This document shows positions 43,083 to 52,323 of a stretch of DNA of 64,000 nt, piece by piece (the stretch's first letter is position 1; every line of letters begins with the position of its first letter). Origin of the DNA: Mucilaginibacter pankratovii. GTDB lineage: Bacteria; Bacteroidota; Bacteroidia; Sphingobacteriales; Sphingobacteriaceae. Under the pieces are notes generated by a model that did not search any database, was not told the DNA's origin, and saw nothing but the letters and a program-made list of their open reading frames with translations. Position numbers and translations under genes: made by a program. Location: contig NZ_JACWMY010000003.1 in NCBI RefSeq assembly GCF_014773265.1, positions 1 to 64,000 on the forward strand, written 5' to 3'.

Positions 43083-46000
43083 ATGATAAACCAAAGGTTG
43101 ATAGACACCGACATTCGCATCGAAAAGCTATTGGAAAATAGCTATTTCGGCCTGCTGCTGCTCGATACATCCTTCGGCATTTTGTACAGTAGTCACTCTG
43201 CCCGTAAAATTAATGGCTGGACAGATGCCGATCGGTATCCTCCCGTCCTCCCTACCGCCATACATCCTGACGAGCGCCCATATGTTACCGGCTTAATGCA
43301 GAGCGTTTTAGATACCGGCGTTCCGCAAAACTGCAGTTTTAGGTTAAAACATGGCCAGGGGCACTACATCTGGCTGCAAAGCACCTTTACCAACATGCTT
43401 CATGAGCCCGGCATAGAAGCGATAGTTTGCAACTTTGCCGATATCTCCGAGCAGAAAAAAACCGAATTTGAATTTAAGAAGCAGAGCTACCAGATAAACG
43501 AGTTGCTGGACACCATGACAGACGGTTTTATATCGCTGGATGAGCATTTGTGTTACACCTACGCCAATAAGCAGGTATTGAAAATGGTGAAAATGGAGCT
43601 GAGATCGCTCCTTGGGAAATACATCTGGGACGTTTTTCCGGATGCCGTTGGATCCGCAACGTACCAGGCTATCCAAACCGCGCTTATCGAAAAAAAATAC
43701 GTTTGCAACGAAGATTTTTACGCCCCGCTACAGCTTTGGCAGGAAAACCGGGTGTACCCCTCGGCCGGCGGCGTATCGGTATTTATCAGGGATATTACTA
43801 AACAAAAGAAAGAAGAACATCATTTAAAACTATTAGAATCGGTAATAACCAACACTACCGATTCGGTATTAATTACCGAAGCCGAGCCGTTTGATGACCC
43901 GGGGCCGCGCATTTTATACGTAAACGAAGCCTTCACTAAAATGACCGGCTACACGGCAAAAGAAGTGGTTGGCCTCTCGCCGCGCATTTTTCAGGGGCCT
44001 AAAACTGATAAAGAAGAACTTGCCCGTTTAAGCAGGTCCATCCGGAGCTGGCAGCCCTGCGAAGCAACCTTATTGAACTATAAAAAAAGCGGGGAAGAGT
44101 TTTGGATCAATTTTACGCTCACACCCGTTGCCGACGAACATGGCTGGTACACCCATTGGATCTCGATAGAACGCGATGTAACAACACGCAAGAACGAAGA
44201 GCTGCAAAGTGCCTTATTCGCCGATATCAGCCTGTTGTTTAACGAGCAAATGGAGCTGCCGGTAGCGTTGGACCGGATGCTGGATAGATTAGTTATCTAT
44301 GGGCATTTTAAATTTGCCGAGATCTGGCTCATAGGTGCCGATAAAAACAGGATCAGCCTGGTTTCTTATGTTGCTCACACCGATGAGATGAAAGCATTTT
44401 ACCAAAAAACCCCGCATTTAAAGGGATTTGTTAAGGGTGAAGGGCTTCCCGGGGCGGCATGGAAAACCAACAAAGTACAGTTTTGGGATGATCTTGATAA
44501 AAGAAATGATTTTGTAAGGAAAGATGCAGCAGCCGAAGTGGGCTTAAAAAAAGCCTATGCTATACCTCTTATATCCGGCAATGTAACAATTGGTGCACTG
44601 CTGCTTGGCTTGGGCGAGGGCGAAGAGGCCGACGATAATTTAACAAAGCTATTTACAGATTTTAGCACCTATTTTGGTGCCGAAATAAAAAGGAAGCAGC
44701 TGGAGCAGGAGCTAAACCAGGTATTTAACTTTGCGCCGGATATCCTTTGTATCATCGGCACCGATCATCGTTTTAAAAAGGTTAACCCCGCGATGAGCGC
44801 CCTGCTGGAATACTCTGAAGAGGAGATCCTATCAACAGCGCTGGGCGGTTTTCTGCACCCGGATGAACTGGAAACCAGCAAAACCCGGCTAAAAAGCTTC
44901 ATCAACCAAAAGCAAACGCTATATTTCGAAAATCGCTTTGTTACCAAATCGGGCAAGGTGATCTGGCTCTCGTGGACGGCCAGCAACGCAAGCGAAGAGG
45001 GCTTAATATTTGCCGTTGGCAAGGATATAACCGATAAGAAAAAACTTAAGAACCTGCTTGGAAAGGTCACCAGCCTGGCCATGGTGGGCGGCTGGGAGAT
45101 AGATCTGCAAAAAGGGACCGTTTACTGGTCTAAAATAACCAAGCAAATTCATGAAGTAGAGCCCAATTTTCAGCCCGACTTAAAAAGTGGTATTGCTTTT
45201 TACCGGGAAGGGGACTACAGGGATACCATTGTGCGGTTACTGGATGAATCCATCCAAAAAGGCAGCCCTACCGATGTAGAATTGCAAATAATTACCGCCA
45301 AAGGCAACACCCGTTGGGTGAGGGTGGTAGGCGAACCGGAATTTGTTGACGGCAAATGCGTTAGGATTTACGGCAGTTTCCAGGATATTGATGCCCGCGT
45401 AAAAGCAGAAATTAACGCCAAAACTGCGCTGGAAGAAAGGAACGTGATACTGGAAAGTATTGGTGACGCTTTCTTCGCGGTAGACAAAAACTGGGTGGTG
45501 AACTACTGGAACAAGACGGCTGAAAAGGTGTTGTTTAAATCAAAAGACGAAATGCTGCAAAATAATTTGTGGGACATATTTGCAGATGCTATCGGCTCCG
45601 AATCGTACAATAAATACCACCTTGCTTTAGAGATCAACAAGCCTGTACATTTCGAAGATTACTATCCGCCTTTAAAAAAGTGGTACGAAATAAGCGCCTT
45701 CCCATCTGCCAACGGGCTATCTGTTTATTTTAAGGATATAACAGAGCGCAAGCAAACCGAAGGACTTTTGCTGGATTCGCAAAAACGCTACAGCGAACTA
45801 TTCCAGCTAAGCCCGCTGCCAAACTGGGTTTTTGATACGGATACCCTGCGGTTTTTGGATATGAACCAGGCAGCAATAGACCTGTATGGCTACACCCGCG
45901 AGGAGTTTTTATCCATGACCATTAAAGATATCAGGCCGACTGAAGACATACCACAACTGGATGACATTTTAGATAAATATAAAGACAATCCGCTGTATAA

Positions 46001-46373
46001 CGTCTCCGGCGTTATCAGGCATGTGAAAAAGAGCGGCGAGATTATTATGGTTGATATCAAAAGCGCCAATATCCAGTACCAGGGGAAAAATGCCCGCATT
46101 ATTTTGGCAAATGATATTACCGACCGGCTAAAGTACATCAACGCTATAGAGCAACAGAACGAGAAACTTAAAGAGATATCCTGGATGCAATCGCACCTGG
46201 TGAGGGCCCCGCTCGCCCGCATTATGGGCCTTGTGCCTTTATTAAGCGATGCGATAGACAATTCGGAAGCAAGGGAAGAGATCATAGGATATTTAACACT
46301 ATCCGCAAACGAGCTTGATAGCGTTATTGGCGATATAACCGACAAAACCAACGTGGTGCCTTATAAGAACTAA
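43083..46373 (+). CDS. Multi-PAS/GAF sensor protein ending in a bare histidine-kinase phosphoacceptor domain
   Basis: A 1096-residue cytoplasmic protein with no membrane segment. In order: PAS (~12-125), PAS (~130-240), PAS with PAC tail (~250-365), GAF (~375-515), PAS (~525-645), PAS_3-like (~655-765), PAS (~775-890) and PAS (~900-1015). A short DHp-like helix pair follows, with His1038 in MQSHLVRAPLARIMG. Only 58 residues follow this histidine, so the HATPase_c domain is missing; the following intergenic bases show no trace of it. Similar proteins are common in Sphingobacteria. It may receive or pass phosphate together with separate kinases. Ligands are unknown. Confidence 0.85.
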   Translation: MINQRLIDTDIRIEKLLENSYFGLLLLDTSFGILYSSHSARKINGWTDADRYPPVLPTAIHPDERPYVTGLMQSVLDTGVPQNCSFRLKHGQGHYIWLQSTFTNMLHEPGIEAIVCNFADISEQKKTEFEFKKQSYQINELLDTMTDGFISLDEHLCYTYANKQVLKMVKMELRSLLGKYIWDVFPDAVGSATYQAIQTALIEKKYVCNEDFYAPLQLWQENRVYPSAGGVSVFIRDITKQKKEEHHLKLLESVITNTTDSVLITEAEPFDDPGPRILYVNEAFTKMTGYTAKEVVGLSPRIFQGPKTDKEELARLSRSIRSWQPCEATLLNYKKSGEEFWINFTLTPVADEHGWYTHWISIERDVTTRKNEELQSALFADISLLFNEQMELPVALDRMLDRLVIYGHFKFAEIWLIGADKNRISLVSYVAHTDEMKAFYQKTPHLKGFVKGEGLPGAAWKTNKVQFWDDLDKRNDFVRKDAAAEVGLKKAYAIPLISGNVTIGALLLGLGEGEEADDNLTKLFTDFSTYFGAEIKRKQLEQELNQVFNFAPDILCIIGTDHRFKKVNPAMSALLEYSEEEILSTALGGFLHPDELETSKTRLKSFINQKQTLYFENRFVTKSGKVIWLSWTASNASEEGLIFAVGKDITDKKKLKNLLGKVTSLAMVGGWEIDLQKGTVYWSKITKQIHEVEPNFQPDLKSGIAFYREGDYRDTIVRLLDESIQKGSPTDVELQIITAKGNTRWVRVVGEPEFVDGKCVRIYGSFQDIDARVKAEINAKTALEERNVILESIGDAFFAVDKNWVVNYWNKTAEKVLFKSKDEMLQNNLWDIFADAIGSESYNKYHLALEINKPVHFEDYYPPLKKWYEISAFPSANGLSVYFKDITERKQTEGLLLDSQKRYSELFQLSPLPNWVFDTDTLRFLDMNQAAIDLYGYTREEFLSMTIKDIRPTEDIPQLDDILDKYKDNPLYNVSGVIRHVKKSGEIIMVDIKSANIQYQGKNARIILANDITDRLKYINAIEQQNEKLKEISWMQSHLVRAPLARIMGLVPLLSDAIDNSEAREEIIGYLTLSANELDSVIGDITDKTNVVPYKN

Positions 46374-46375
46374 GC

Positions 46376-46438
46376 TGAGCGCTGGCTCTTTACCTGCCGG
46401 ATCGCATTCCCGATGCCGAAAAAAGGTATAAGCGCTCA
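46376..46438. other. Stem-loop downstream of the PAS sensor gene
   Basis: TGAGCGCT (46376-46383) pairs perfectly with AGCGCTCA (46431-46438), and CCGGATCG/CGATGCCG forms a smaller hairpin inside. There is no T-run on the plus strand. It may mark the transcript end of the sensor gene. Confidence 0.4.
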
Positions 46439-46584
46439 AAAAAAGGTTGGGATAAGGTTTTAAGGGATTAAAAAAAATGGTAGAAAAAGGGGAATAACCC
46501 TACAGTCCCCGCACTTGTTTTTATTTCCAGTTTTAAACATTTAACTTACAGGCTCATTTCACCTATACTTAGCTTCGCCTGTAC

Positions 46585-48189
46585 ATGCACGAAATTTTAC
46601 TCCTTTGCTTAAGCCTCATCCTTAGCGTTTCGTTTTTGGTGGTGCTTTCAAAAAAGTTAAAAGTAGCTTACCCCATCTTTTTGGTGATAGCCGGGCTGGT
46701 CATCAGCTTTATTCCGGGTATCCCCGATGTGCAGATTAACCCCGACCTGGTTTTCCTGATCATACTACCGCCTGTTTTATACGATGCGGCCCAAAACACA
46801 TCATGGAAGGCGCTGTGGAAATGGCGCCGAATTATTATTGTGATGGCATTGGGTTTTGTACTGCTTACAGCGGGTGCCGTGGCCTGGGTCAGCTGGCTAC
46901 TCATACCGGGGTTTACTTTAGCGCAGGGGTTTTTATTAGGTGCTATCATCTCCCCGCCAGATGCTGCCGCGGCAACATCGGTACTGCAGTTCACCAAATT
47001 GCCAAAAGGAATGGTAGCTATACTGGAGGGCGAAAGTTTATTGAACGATGCATCCAGCTTGGTTATCTTCCGCTTCGCGCTGGCTGCCATCATCAGCAGC
47101 AGTTTTGTTTGGTACAACGCGGCCGGCGGTTTTGTGCTGGTTACCCTATCGGGCATTGCCATTGGCTTGGTGCTTGGCCTGGTGTTTTACGCCATTTACC
47201 GCTGGGTACCTACCAATAGCAATTTGGATATCGCCTTTGCCCTGGTATTGCCTTATCTCATTTACCTGGCTGCAGAAACCGTGCATTCGTCCGGCGTGCT
47301 CGCGGTGGTTACAGGCGGGCTATTCATTTCTTACAAAAATCATTATGTGCTTAGCCATAGCAGCCGCCTAAAATCAAACGCGGTTTGGCCATCTATCGTT
47401 TTTATGCTGAATGCCGTGGTGTTTTTCCTGATAGGCCTGCAGTTACCGGGCATTATTGAAGGCGTTAAAGCAGTATCTATGGGCGAAGCCTTTAAAATCG
47501 CCCTCATCATTACGGGTGTGGTTATATTGGTGCGATTAGTTTCGGCTTTGTTTTCGGCCGTGTTTACCAAATTCATCAGCAGGTATATTACTGTAGCCCA
47601 AAACAAACCCGGCTGGCGCAACCCGGTTGTTTTAAGCTGGGTAGGTATGCGCGGGGTGGTTTCGCTGGCTTCGGCCCTTTCAATCCCCCTGATGCTGAAT
47701 GGGCACCCCTTTCCAAATCGTAACCTCATATTGTTCATTACTTTTATGGTGATCATTATTACGCTGGTGGGGCAAGGCTTTACGCTGCCCCTGGTAATTA
47801 AATGGATAAAACCAGGAGGCCTGGAAAACGAAAAAACAGACGAGCAGCAGTTGCTGGAAATAGAAATGCAGCTGTATTCGGCAGCCGTTGCCAAACTTAG
47901 CGACGAATACAAAACCGACCTCGATAACAATACGATGCTGAAAAGCAGGCACGAATTATTTAAATATAAGGTAGAGCTTTTTAAAGCTTCGGCCAATGAT
48001 GCCGAAAAGCGCGCAGAAACCAATGAGATGATGCAACGCTTTAAAAAGGTGATGATGGAAGTGATGGAGCACGAACGTACCGCCCTGCATACCTTCCGCA
48101 CAAATGACGCTTTCGACGATGACATCATCCGCATCATCGAGAACCGCCTCGACCTGGAAGAGGAGCGTTTGCAGGAAGAGGGGGACTAA
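46585..48189 (+). CDS. Cation:proton antiporter, CPA1/NhaP type
   Basis: A 534-residue protein with ~12 membrane helices and a charged cytoplasmic tail (~415-534, helical). SPPDAAAATSVL is the CPA1 ion-binding segment with the conserved aspartate, and EGESLLNDASSLVIF is the second signature helix; the terminal WVGMRGVVSLASALSIP motif is also typical. It exchanges Na+ (or K+) for protons across the inner membrane. TAGCTTCG at 46570-46577 resembles the -7 box used by the two genes upstream. The closest named relatives are NhaP and YjcE/CvrA. Confidence 0.9.
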   Translation: MHEILLLCLSLILSVSFLVVLSKKLKVAYPIFLVIAGLVISFIPGIPDVQINPDLVFLIILPPVLYDAAQNTSWKALWKWRRIIIVMALGFVLLTAGAVAWVSWLLIPGFTLAQGFLLGAIISPPDAAAATSVLQFTKLPKGMVAILEGESLLNDASSLVIFRFALAAIISSSFVWYNAAGGFVLVTLSGIAIGLVLGLVFYAIYRWVPTNSNLDIAFALVLPYLIYLAAETVHSSGVLAVVTGGLFISYKNHYVLSHSSRLKSNAVWPSIVFMLNAVVFFLIGLQLPGIIEGVKAVSMGEAFKIALIITGVVILVRLVSALFSAVFTKFISRYITVAQNKPGWRNPVVLSWVGMRGVVSLASALSIPLMLNGHPFPNRNLILFITFMVIIITLVGQGFTLPLVIKWIKPGGLENEKTDEQQLLEIEMQLYSAAVAKLSDEYKTDLDNNTMLKSRHELFKYKVELFKASANDAEKRAETNEMMQRFKKVMMEVMEHERTALHTFRTNDAFDDDIIRIIENRLDLEEERLQEEGD

Positions 48190-48190
48190 A

Positions 48191-48583
48191 TTAATCCTGC
48201 AGGGCTTTCAAAGCCTCCATTGCCTTTTCTGCATCGCCGTAAGTCACAAAAATATGGTCATGATAATACCCTGCTATTACATTGCAACTGATAGCCGCTT
48301 TAGCCAGCGCTGCCGAAAATGCGGCGGTTAAACCAACCGCTTGTAAAGATGAATGGACGGTTAATGTTATCCAGGCAGCAACATAATCGTATGACAGGCC
48401 TAAGGCATCCGCGGTTTCCTTGTTGATTATAATGGTTATCGCCTCCGCCTCCCTGAAAAAACAGATAACATCTTTCATATTGATCCCATCAACTGTTGGC
48501 ACCGCACAAAAAACATATTCTCCCGCATTCAGTTCGGGCGTCATGGTTTTCAGGAGGGTTTGGATATCAGTAATGCCGCTCAT
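48191..48583 (-). CDS. ACT domain protein
   Basis: A ~130-residue protein made of two ACT-like halves: an N-terminal one (MSGITDIQTLLKTMTPELNAGEYVF) and a C-terminal one (SYDYVAAWITLTVHSSLQAVGLTAAFSAAL, ISCNVIAGYYHDHIFV). This is the small stand-alone ACT_3/ACT_7 protein family, thought to bind amino acids; no partner is known. The start at 48583 gives the family N-terminus; an ATG 7 codons upstream is possible. Its stop lies 1 base from the convergent antiporter stop. Confidence 0.85.
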   Translation of the reverse strand: MSGITDIQTLLKTMTPELNAGEYVFCAVPTVDGINMKDVICFFREAEAITIIINKETADALGLSYDYVAAWITLTVHSSLQAVGLTAAFSAALAKAAISCNVIAGYYHDHIFVTYGDAEKAMEALKALQD

Positions 48584-48847
48584 ACTATTTAGTTCATAAA
48601 TCACGGCTTCGTATGGTTGTAAAATACCGTTGCCTGCCGGTTGTAAATTGGATATAAATTACCGCACCTCCAAATATCCAGGCATAGCACAGCTTAATTT
48701 TACATAATCGGCAAATGGCCCGTGGCTTATTTAATTGATGCGATAAATAATCCCTTTTTAATAGCGATAAATTTTATCCTGTAAAAGCTAATCGTATATT
48801 GTTCTGCTCTTGTAATCAACCAATTATTCCTAACCATACCTCTTATT

Positions 48848-50206
48848 ATGGCATTTTTTAAACCGAAACTCAGCTTTTGGCAGATCATCAACATGAACGT
48901 TGGTTTTTTCGGCATCCAATATAGTTTTGGCTTGCAGCAAAGCGCCATCAACCCCTTGTATACCTTTCTGCATGCACGCCCGGAGGACCTCCCCCTGTTA
49001 AACTTAGCAGGGCCGATGACGGGCTTACTTATCCAGCCCATTATAGGTGCTTTAAGTGACAAAACCTGGAGCCCGCGCTGGGGCAGGCGCAAGCCTTTCT
49101 TTTTAATCGGCGCTATTTTTTGCAGCCTTTGCCTGTTCGCGTTCCCCTTTAGTAAATCGCTTTGGATGGCCGCGGGTTTGCTCTGGATACTGGATGCTGC
49201 TAACAATACCGCCATGGAACCTTACCGCGCCTTTATAGCCGATAAACTGCCCGAGAAGCAACGCGCCATGGGTTTTCTCACCCAAAGCTTTTTTACCGGT
49301 TTGGGCATTACGCTGGCCAACCTTTCGCTGGGCTTTTTTCAGCGCATCATTAAAGGCGAAACCCTTACCGATGATGGCCGCTCGGGTATCCCGTATTGGG
49401 TGTTCGGTTCGTTTTTTGTAGGGGCCGTTTGTTCTATCGTATCGGTGATATGGTCGGTACTAACCACGCCGGAGATCCCGCCCACCGAAGAAGAGCTCGC
49501 CGAACTGAAAGCCCGAAAGCGGGGCGCTTTTGAACCCATCAAAGAAATTTTTGCTGCGATAAAAGACATGCCACCGGTAATGTGGAAACTGGCGCTGGTT
49601 TACCTTTTTCAATGGTACGCCATGTTTTGTTACTGGCAGTTCGTATCGCTCAGTATTGCCAAATCGGTGTTTCATACCACGCCCGATGGCGACAAGCACC
49701 TGTACGAGCAAGCGGTAGTTTTAACCGGCGAAGTGAACGGCTTTTACAATATCATCACCTTTTGCTCGGCCTTTGGCCTGGTTTGGCTGGCGCGAAAATT
49801 CAGCGCTAAATATGTCCATATCGCCTGTTTAGCCATGGCGGGTATAGCCTTGCTGCTGTTTGTACACATTACCAATCCTACACTTTTATTTGCACCGATG
49901 ATTGGCTTCGGCGTTGCCTGGGCCAGCATGATGGGCGTGCCTTACATTATGGTGGTGGGCAGCATCCCCAAAGAGCGTTACGGGGTATACATGGGCATTA
50001 TAAATATGATGATAGTAGTGCCCATGATATTACAAACCCTTAGCTTTGGGTATATTTACAAGCACCTGCTTGGCGATGACCCCGCAAACGCGATAAACTT
50101 TGCCGGCGTACTGCTGTTATTAGCCGCGCTGGCAACAACCCGCATTAAAAAAAACGTGGTTACCGATGCCGACGAGGTGGCTATACCCGTAGGCGGCGGG
50201 CATTAA
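48848..50206 (+). CDS. SLC45-type MFS sugar transporter
   Basis: A 452-residue transporter with 12 membrane helices. [31 protein letters not shown] contains the D-x-x-x-RWGRRKP motif of the glycoside-pentoside-hexuronide/SLC45 relatives that import sucrose or maltose with protons; [19 protein letters not shown] is another family mark. The gene lies 29 bases before an amylosucrase-like GH13 gene, so both form an operon for uptake and intracellular cleavage of an alpha-glucoside such as sucrose. The substrate is inferred from this pairing. Confidence 0.87.
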   Translation: MAFFKPKLSFWQIINMNVGFFGIQYSFGLQQSAINPLYTFLHARPEDLPLLNLAGPMTGLLIQPIIGALSDKTWSPRWGRRKPFFLIGAIFCSLCLFAFPFSKSLWMAAGLLWILDAANNTAMEPYRAFIADKLPEKQRAMGFLTQSFFTGLGITLANLSLGFFQRIIKGETLTDDGRSGIPYWVFGSFFVGAVCSIVSVIWSVLTTPEIPPTEEELAELKARKRGAFEPIKEIFAAIKDMPPVMWKLALVYLFQWYAMFCYWQFVSLSIAKSVFHTTPDGDKHLYEQAVVLTGEVNGFYNIITFCSAFGLVWLARKFSAKYVHIACLAMAGIALLLFVHITNPTLLFAPMIGFGVAWASMMGVPYIMVVGSIPKERYGVYMGIINMMIVVPMILQTLSFGYIYKHLLGDDPANAINFAGVLLLLAALATTRIKKNVVTDADEVAIPVGGGH

Positions 50207-50235
50207 TTTTTTGATAAAATATAAATTCTGACACC

Positions 50236-52185
50236 GTGTATAATTCGCAATTACATCAACAGGTTAACGCTGCCTTAAAAAGGAACAAGATAGACATAGC
50301 CGGCGCGGATAACGCCTTTTATGTGCGGATGATAGCCAGCGCGGCAACCATGCAGGAGCTTTATAACGAATTATATGCCCGGCACCCGGCTGGCGAACAG
50401 CTTTTTCATCAACTGATAGATGTGGTGATAAAAGCCTACGTGGCACGCGGCGCCGCCTTAAAAAGAAAAGACGATGAAAAGGCCGCCCTGGGCGATTGGT
50501 TCCTGAGTAACGACATTACCGGCATGAGCCTGTACGTTGACCGCTTTTGCGGCAATCTGAAAAACCTGGGCAATAAACTGGATTACTTTGAAAAGCTTGG
50601 CGTAAACTTTTTACACCTCCTCCCCATATTTGAAAGCCCCGAAGGTGAAAGCGACGGTGGTTACGCGGTATCCGATTTCCGGAAGGTGGATAAACGCTTT
50701 GGCACCATGAAAGACCTTGGCACCCTGCAGCAAAAAATGATAGCAGCGGATATGTACCTGATGGTGGATATTGTGCTGAACCATACCTCCAGCCGCCACG
50801 AATGGGCAGAGAAAGCCAAACAAGGCGATGCCAAATACCAGGACTACTTTTACATGTACGATGCCGACAGCCCCATACCGGAGCAGTTTGAGCGCCACAT
50901 GCCCGAGATCTTCCCGGAAAGCTCGCCCGGCAATTTTACGTTTGTGCCCGAGTGTAATAAATGGGTGATGACGGTTTTCCACGGCTACCAGTGGGACCTG
51001 AACTACACCAACCCAGCCGTATTTGTTGATATGGTAGATACGGTATTGTTCTACGCCAATTTGGGTGTGGATATCCTGAGGATAGATGCCCCTATCTTTA
51101 TCTGGAAACAATTAGGCACCATTTGCCAGAACCTGCCCGAAACACACACCATTTTACGCCTGATAAAACAATGCGTGCTTGCAGCAACCCCCGGCATGGC
51201 CCTGCTGGCCGAAGCTATTGCCGCGCCAAAAGATATCATGAAATATTTTGGCACCGGGCTATTTAAAGGCAAGGAATGCGATTTCGCCTACAACGCCACC
51301 CAAATGGCGCTGCAATGGGATATGCTGGCCACCGGCACCATCCGCGTAATGCTGGGTGCCCAGCACGATATTGCACAGAAACCGCATGGCGCAACCTGGA
51401 TAACCTACACCCGCTGCCACGATGATATCGGGCTGGCATATGATGATAACATCATCAGGATGGGTGGATTTGAGCCGTATGAGCATCGCCGGTTTTTGTG
51501 GGAATACTATTCGGGTAAATTCCCGGGCAGCCCCTCAACCGGGGCGCTGTTCTCGGTAAACCCCAAAACGGGCGATGCCCGCATAAGCGGTTCGCTGGCT
51601 GCTATGTGCGGACTGGAAAAAGCTTCGGCAGAGAAAGACCAACCCGCCGTCGAAACCGCGCTAAGTAAAATTCTATTGATGCAGGCGCATAGTTTCTTTT
51701 TAGGAGGGGTGCCCATGCTATTTTATGGCGATGAGCTGGGTTACACCAACGATTACTCTTACTTAACCGACCCAGGCAAAAGCTACGATAACCGCTGGAT
51801 GCACCGCCCCGTTATTGATTGGAAAAAGAACAAACTGATAGATAAACCCGGCACCGCCGAGCAAAGGATCTTCGCGGCAACGCAGAAACTGATCAGTATC
51901 CGCAGGAAATTGCCTGTAGTGGCCGATCATTCCAACATCACCTGGCTGGCACCCTATAATATCCATGTAGCGGGTTACCTGCGCCAGCATAACGGCAAGC
52001 AGTTGTTCTGTGTTTTTAACTTTAGTGCCGAAGAAGCCTTTTTAACCTGGTATGCCTTTAGAGAGCATAATAATGAGCTTGATAAGGTATACGACCATTG
52101 GGCGGAGCGGGAGTTTACTGTTGGCAGCAACGAGAAGTTTTTAATTATTGAGCCGTATGGCTTTCATTTGTTTGAGGTAGTGTAA
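50236..52185 (+). CDS. GH13 alpha-amylase family enzyme, amylosucrase-like (GH13_4)
   Basis: A 649-residue enzyme without a signal peptide. The N-terminal helical region (~1-100) is as in amylosucrase. The catalytic barrel has VDIVLNHTSSRHEW (region I), LRIDAPIFIWK with the nucleophile Asp (region II), LLAEAI with the acid/base Glu (region III) and RCHDDIG with the transition-state Asp (region IV). A C-terminal beta domain ends the protein. Such enzymes cleave sucrose and either transfer glucose to alpha-glucans or hydrolyse it. It starts with GTG at 50236; no better start is near. It forms an operon with the SLC45-type transporter. Confidence 0.85.
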   Translation: MYNSQLHQQVNAALKRNKIDIAGADNAFYVRMIASAATMQELYNELYARHPAGEQLFHQLIDVVIKAYVARGAALKRKDDEKAALGDWFLSNDITGMSLYVDRFCGNLKNLGNKLDYFEKLGVNFLHLLPIFESPEGESDGGYAVSDFRKVDKRFGTMKDLGTLQQKMIAADMYLMVDIVLNHTSSRHEWAEKAKQGDAKYQDYFYMYDADSPIPEQFERHMPEIFPESSPGNFTFVPECNKWVMTVFHGYQWDLNYTNPAVFVDMVDTVLFYANLGVDILRIDAPIFIWKQLGTICQNLPETHTILRLIKQCVLAATPGMALLAEAIAAPKDIMKYFGTGLFKGKECDFAYNATQMALQWDMLATGTIRVMLGAQHDIAQKPHGATWITYTRCHDDIGLAYDDNIIRMGGFEPYEHRRFLWEYYSGKFPGSPSTGALFSVNPKTGDARISGSLAAMCGLEKASAEKDQPAVETALSKILLMQAHSFFLGGVPMLFYGDELGYTNDYSYLTDPGKSYDNRWMHRPVIDWKKNKLIDKPGTAEQRIFAATQKLISIRRKLPVVADHSNITWLAPYNIHVAGYLRQHNGKQLFCVFNFSAEEAFLTWYAFREHNNELDKVYDHWAEREFTVGSNEKFLIIEPYGFHLFEVV

Positions 52186-52198
52186 AGCGCTATCCAAC

Positions 52199-52310
52199 CG
52201 TCATCCTGAATTTATTTCAGGATCCCACATGCAAGGCTCGCGGGTGTGCAAAGCCGTTTAGCGTAGTAGTTACTTTTATGATGGGGTGTTTAAACAGGTT
52301 CAACATGACG
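52199..52310. repeat. Intergenic palindromic repeat with CGTCAT...ATGACG ends
   Basis: CGTCATCCTGAA at 52199 pairs with TTCAACATGACG ending at 52310. Read from the right end, the sequence matches the left half of the elements at 2161 and 2345 (CACCCCATCATAAAAGTA against CACCCCATCATGTAAGTA), placing it in the same family. It fills the gap between two convergent genes. Confidence 0.65.
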
Positions 52311-52323
52311 ATTGGGTTATGAA

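Noticed and set aside
43083..46373. Complete hybrid histidine kinase
   Set aside because: No ATPase or receiver domain follows the phosphoacceptor histidine.
47343..48137. A 264-codon open frame on the minus strand inside the antiporter gene
   Set aside because: It is antisense to a well-supported transporter and reads as serine/isoleucine/lysine-rich text with no family pattern.
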